A stretch of 64,000 nucleotides of DNA from Anoplopoma fimbria (taxonomy: Eukaryota > Chordata > Actinopteri > Perciformes > Anoplopomatidae): assembly GCF_027596085.1 (NCBI RefSeq), contig NC_072472.1, positions 22,541,052 through 22,605,051 on the forward strand, written 5' to 3'. Under the pieces are notes generated by a model that worked only from the letters and a program-made list of their open reading frames with translations, ran no database searches and was not told the DNA's origin. Position 1 is the stretch's first letter. Every line of letters starts with the position of its first letter. The translations under genes were made by a program, and so were the position numbers. Below, one piece after another: positions 58,251 through 64,000 of this stretch.

Positions 58251-59394
58251 ATTTTTTCAATATTTTTTTAATTTTAAATCTCCTGTGGGCAGATGTTGTA
58301 ACTTATCGTTTATGCTAAAAACACTAAACCTATTGCATCTGGTTCTTTTGCAAAAACGTACAGTATGTTACTGTAATATCCATATGAACTAAAATAAACT
58401 AAACAATAAAAAATACAGCTACAATTACATTTTGCTTGGCCAATGAGATATAAAAAAAATGTCCTCTGTGTATCGAAAAAATATCTATTTGTAAAAAAGA
58501 TCTGCTCAAGGCATGACCTCCCCGAGGTTACTGCAAATGAAAGATAGCTAAAAGTCAAGAGACTTTGTGCTGCTTTTCAGAATGTCTGATGCAGACAACC
58601 CTTCTATCAGGTCAGGCAGTTACAAGACTGAGCCCGCCCTCGAAGAGTGTTTCTCTTTCAATGAGTAATGACTCAAACTGTTTTAGTCTAGGGATCTCGT
58701 TTTAAACATGCATCAGGGATTAGATAACCATGCAGCAATATAATTAAAACATGAGCTTCACAAAATGAGGTGACAATAAGGTGACAATAACGTGTACTGT
58801 AGGTTAAGCTCATAAAAATGTTTGCCCACTAAATTATCTAAGAGATTCAAAACATAAAAAATGAGGCTTCACCATCCATTGCTTAGCATTTTTCTAATTC
58901 TTACAAAATAATACAGGAATTCTTTACAAATCAGTGTACATCATTTTTTTTTGTATGATGATTTTTGAAAACTGTTCTGCTTCCCACACCCTCTTCAATA
59001 CATCTTAATTGGATTGTAGCATGTGACATCCTGCAGCAGTGTGGAACATTCCATGTCACATGTAACTGCCATACACTCCAACCTGGAATCAAATATGTTT
59101 AGGTATATATGTACCCTCCAGCCTTCTTTCCTCACTGAGAGAGAACATTTCAATCTTACATTTTAATAAAGAAAACCTGGTATGAAAGTTCTTAACTATA
59201 ACAATGGCTTATTAATAAGTCATATACATGTAGTGGTATATTAAAGCTACTACGAGGAACTTTTATTTTGTGTTGATTTTGTCGGTCGCTGTGGACAAAA
59301 GCGGAACTGTTTCTGGGCACCAGATTCCATTTAGAAAACTTCAAATTTTACTGTTGCAGGTTCTTAAAAAGAGCAAAACTTTTGCACCCCAGTA

Positions 59395-59545
59395 GGACGA
59401 CAGGTGCGTAGAAGAATACCTTAGGTAGACAATATAGAACAAAAAACTCCCGCACACTGTCTTCTTCACTTGCATATAAATATATTTTAGTAACAACGTT
59501 TCGGTACGTAGACCTTCATCAGGTTATTTTACAAGGAAATGAGGA
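59395..59545 (+). repeat. Teleost interspersed repeat
   Basis: AACGTTTCGGTACGTAGACC followed by TTCATCAGG is a recurrent fish repeat signature. Boundaries approximate. Confidence 0.5.
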
Positions 59546-60224
59546 TGCATGCATTAAATAGAACTTGGGGTTCTGAAATAGGTTGGTAGACCAATCACAT
59601 GACATCAATCAGTCATCCATGAATCAGTCTTTGCCTTCCAAAGTAATGTAATGTGTGTACTTCGTGGTTGACAAGTCGCTACCATGGCATCGCTACCATC
59701 ACATTGCTCAGCTTTCGGTTTGTACTAAAAGACACTCTAAGTTGTTGGATGTTCATTTGTTTTAAGCATGTTTTGCACAAGCCAAAATTAGCATCCAAAA
59801 TAATATAACAGCTAACGTGAATTATGATGCACCTTGCTAACCAAGCTAGCTAGCTAACGCTACTGTTAGCTGTTGACTTAGCGGGCCTCGCTCCTCGCCA
59901 GCACCACCCTCACTGTCAAATATGGTAAAGATAGCGAGAGTCTTTAAAACGGTAGTCCACAAACCACAAGGAGAGGACGGAGTGACCTTGGTCATTTTCT
60001 CATACAGTCTATGTTTGGCACAAGGAAAAGTCAGTAGGATGCATCAGCTATGAACCATGAATGTTCAAAATATTTTGGCAATCTATCTAGTAGGTGTTGA
60101 AATTATTCACTGGAAGGGTGAAAAGTTTGATCTACTTGTGGTGCTGGATGAAAGTCAACGTGATATCATACAAAAATGATTCCTTTTTTCCGTGCATTTT
60201 CCAACCAAAGCCAGCCACTTGTTT

Positions 60225-60420
60225 CAATTTCAGCTCGTTACATGTATACAGTCTTTTCGAAATAAACTTCCGTCGTCACAGGAAACAACTCAGTTAGGTT
60301 TAGGCAACTAAACTACTTGGTAAGGTTTAGGAGAAGATCGTGAAATGCTATGTTATAGTTACGTTACGAATAAATCAACTTTGGCTTCTTGTTTCACGAA
60401 CAGCCGTCTCCTGTTTTTTG
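60225..60420 (+). repeat. Teleost interspersed repeat
   Basis: CAACTCAGTTAGGTTTAGGC and TGGTAAGGTTTAGGAGAAGA are typical of a dispersed fish repeat. The minus-strand frame across 60375-60695 is non-coding. Confidence 0.5.
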
Positions 60421-60559
60421 GACACCTCCACTCCCACCCACCCTGTGTGGGCTTTTGCAGTCTTTATACTTCCTCGCTCATGATTCCGTGTACTACATAC
60501 AAGATGATATCGTAGGATATACGAATTACGGCACAATTTTTCTAAGGTATAGCTATGAA

Positions 60560-60720
60560 TGCTGGATGAGAACAGCTTGCGGAAGAAGGATGCATGGGGA
60601 CCATGAATGTCCGTACAAACTTTCATATCAATATAGTTGAGAGCTGAGATATTCTGGTCTGGAATTGTCTCCAGATTAAAATATCTCTGAACCAACTCTT
60701 TGGGTGTATATGCTAGCGTG
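60560..60720 (+). repeat. Teleost interspersed repeat
   Basis: GGGGACCATGAATGTCCGTA ... GTTGAGAGCTGAGATATTCT resembles a common fish repeat. A related piece (GAACCATGAATGTTCAAAAT) lies at 60050-60120. Confidence 0.5.
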
Positions 60721-61056
60721 GCTAAAACCCCAAAGTTAAAACTTTCATGACGTTAGTTTCAAGTCATACTTAATACTAAAATACTACACTAAAGTCAGGT
60801 AACTTTTGAGCTATTTAATGGCAAAAGAAAGTTGATGCAGAACAATACGGTCTGTGTAGCTGTGGGAACAGGTACACCATGAGACGTCTACCCGGCAAGT
60901 AACATAACTGCACATGTACTTCTTACAGTTCAGTTATCGCTGTAGAACATTGATGTCACGTCCCACGGAGAGTACACAGATACAACACAGCTGAATTATG
61001 CACCGAATGCATCAAGCTTTCCAGAGTTATGTGGATGGGAAGAAGTAGAACCCTGC

Positions 61057-61178
<122 letters not shown>

Positions 61179-64000
61179 TCTACACGCACGTCCATACACA
61201 CCACATTGCCTCTTTTGTTTCCATTGTGTTCCCGGTGTCTTTTGAATAATAGAAGTGACTAGAGACTTATTGAATTCTCTGATTTACTTCCAGCACTTAG
61301 AACAACACTCCCTCTTTCTCCATTCACTCAAAACTCAAGCTGCCGGCACAAAGCCTACATTGTTGCGCAAACCTTTTTTTTCCCCCTTATACTCATCCGA
61401 GCTTACTCTTTTACCGCGCTCATCTGGAATCGGACGGACAGGGGGAGCAAAAGGTATCGAGCGATGCATTAACCCCGGATTGAATAAAACAACATTGAGG
61501 GTATTTGAGGATCACCTCCTGCCTCTCGTCAACAAACATACGGTAAAAATATGTTGGATTGAGCCACTAAAATGAGGATATTCTTAATCAAGTGCAAACA
61601 CTATTTTACTTATTCTCTCTACTTTGCTATTTTACTTACAATATCTAATAATTTATTTTCCAAGAACAGACTTTAACATTTGTATGTAGACAATTTGATA
61701 ATATAAATAACATTTTTGCCTGCTCATCTTCACCTGCATTATTGTATCCATCTCTGCTATACTCTTTGTCTTTCATTTCCATCTAAGCAGACTTTTCTTG
61801 CTGTTTTGCTGTTCAACAATAATAGAACCTATTTATGTATTACACAATACATAAATGCAGAGTTGTATAAGTGCTCACTGCAATTGTCGGATAGCAATCA
61901 CTGCCATTTCCTCTCCAAAATACATACAACTGTCTGCATTGTAGTTTATAGCATTGATAATTGCACCATAGGTAGAAAGCAATATTTCCTTTCAGTGCTG
62001 GAAAATCAATACATTACCTTTTAAACCAATCACTGCTGTACCCATTTGCAACTCAACACCAGGAAGTACGCTTTCAAAATGTTCTGCAACTCAGCACGAG
62101 TCGCCCACAGTCACGATGCTGTGAGCATGGTAAACAGGAAACTATAACTACCCTGCTCCCTGTGGTTAATGAGCTGTAACCTGTATGGGACACAAAAAGA
62201 AACACGTTCACACTTTGGTGACTTATCTTGCATTTCTTGGTGCATTTTTGTTTCTCAAGATGTCATGGTGCCATATTTCCATTGGAATATAAGATTTTAG
62301 CCATGCTCATATAGAGAACCTAATTAGCCACGTATAACACAATTTAGGCAAGGTCACCAACACCACCATGGCTGTTACCTGGCTTTCTAGCTAGCTGGCT
62401 AACTTTGCTATGTTTCACGTGCAATGGGGTCGTCATCTTGCATGATGTGTTTTATCCAGCGATTCTATTAATCAGCCGGGAAGTGAAAGAATGATTGAGA
62501 ACCGCTGTTTGTGTGAGTACATCCCACTATGAAACAGGCATTGTACACACAGAGACGTCACTTTATCAAATTTTAGGTGTGTAATCTAATTACGTTATTT
62601 CACATTATACAGTTTTATGACAAAATGCGATTTTCTTGACTTGCAAAAATATATTTTAAATTGAAAAACTTTACAAGTGTGATTCATGGCACAATTAAAA
62701 TGGAATCAAAACATTATTTTTCTTTGCCGTAGCCTACCGTATATATATATTTTTCTTTCCTAAATAAAGACCCATGGTGGTCCACAGTTAGGGGCGGAAC
62801 ATTGCCTATCTACTGATAGCAACACACAACCCTCCTCTGGGAAACATAGAAGACGACTAGCCTACAAATTATTTGGAATAAGAAAGTGTAATTATGGCTG
62901 CGTATGTAATTGATGACTTTGTGTGTGACACTTCGCAGGTGTTTTTTGCTGAAGATAAAGACGAGACATTTATTTCTGGATGGGCTTCTGTTGTCTGCTT
63001 TAGCTCTTAGTGACCTTGAGGTGCACCAGGCTCTGTAAACACTACAAACTGGGACTCTGAAGTCCGCATTACAGCCAAACCCAGACACGTGTACCAACAG
63101 ACTGCACACAAGCAAAGCCTTCTGCTGCTTCCCTCTCACCCCGGGGCTGAGCCATTTGTTTCTCCTCTCACTCTAGCCCATATCTGCATGTCTTCACTCA
63201 GAAGTTCCCATAGTGATCGAACACGTTGCAATATTGTGATTGGACCCACAGCTTGGATATGCAGCGTTTTCAAAAAACAGATGGATAGCCGCCCTCGTTT
63301 GAACAAGAGAAAGCCCCTCGGCCTGCTTGGCTCGAATCAGAGTCAACATTCACAGCGCTGTCAGTGTGTGCAGCAAACATTTCTGTTTCCAGAAAGATCG
63401 GGGAGTTTAGAATAATCCTCAGGTTGAGTTGGAGAGTGTCTTCATGAGCATATTTCATTGAGTTTTTATCATTAAAAGCTGAAATACATAAAACATTTAT
63501 CTGCTCAAAAATTACGTGTCTAACTGAAGCTGATGGGAATTTCATTAGATTTGCAGGTATTTGGTAATAATTTGGTAATAAACTAATATATAAACAGACA
63601 GATCTGTAGGCGACGGGACAATATTTTGGTATCAGAAGCGTTCTGGTTTCCGTTTGTAGCCTGAGTAGTTTTGACCAATCACCTTCAAGCAGGCTTCAAT
63701 TGAATGCAGGTAAACAGTTTGTTTGGAAAGCAAAAGAGCATTGGCCCGAAAGTCTAGCGATGACTTATTATATTTATTATTTATTGCTTAAAATTTAGCT
63801 TGTAAATGGGCTAATAATCCGGTCAATCACATGGGTTTTCAACTCCAACTCTAGTCTCACATCTCAAGTTGCTAATTGGATTGTAAACAATGAGCACACA
63901 CATGGAAAAGGAAGTCTTATTCTGCTGGCTACACTGGAACCCCAGAAATGTAGCCCCTTGCCCCCAGAGGCCTATCCATTGTCAGAGCGATAGCCTGATG

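Noticed and set aside
60375..60695. 106-codon minus-strand open frame
   Set aside because: Lies across recognisable dispersed repeats; no exon features.

Overview
The window reads as nuclear DNA of a ray-finned fish, probably a percomorph teleost. It has compact GT-AG exons separated by AT-rich non-coding DNA, dense CA/TG and other microsatellites, and many short interspersed repeats of types I recognise as widespread in teleosts. Species cannot be named from sequence alone. Two vertebrate genes can be reconstructed exon by exon with complete open reading frames, both on the minus strand. vps26b (retromer subunit, 6 coding exons, 333 residues) runs from 13426 down to 7333. jam3 (junctional adhesion molecule C, 9 coding exons, 302 residues) runs from 53321 down to 20904. 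All splice junctions keep phase and use GT/AG.

Layout. 1-2000: mostly non-coding, with two minus-strand open blocks (564-950 and 1733-1931) that look like coding exons of a gene I do not recognise. 2000-5860: intergenic with retrotransposon tails and repeats. 5860-13426: vps26b, with a likely 1.45 kb 3' UTR holding two CA arrays (UG arrays in the mRNA), one of 48 units. 13427-13850: vps26b promoter with an NRF-1 palindrome, a CLEAR-like E-box and a CTCF-like site. 13850-17430: intergenic, repeat-rich. 17430-20903: likely jam3 3' UTR. 20904-24861: jam3 exons 9 to 2. 24862-53272: the 28.4 kb first intron of jam3, holding a hAT-type element with an 8-bp target-site duplication, a TTAA-flanked MITE, several other repeats, and GC-rich or homeodomain-motif-rich patches that could be enhancers. 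53273-53321: jam3 exon 1, whose start codon lies in a YY1/TISU-like motif. 53322-64000: intergenic with a LINE 3' end, minisatellites, repeats and a striking 88-bp inverted repeat.

The two genes act in separate processes: endosomal cargo retrieval (VPS26B) and junctional adhesion and polarity (JAM-C). Their proximity matches the human 11q25 neighbourhood, but I see no NCAPD3 exons between them, although human NCAPD3 lies between JAM3 and VPS26B. I found no RNA genes, CRISPR arrays, intact transposase genes or any prokaryote-like system. The points most worth checking are the regulatory motifs at the two promoters, the 56.1 kb inverted repeat, the dated transposon insertions, the altered cytoplasmic phosphosite of JAM-C and the unidentified exons near the left end.
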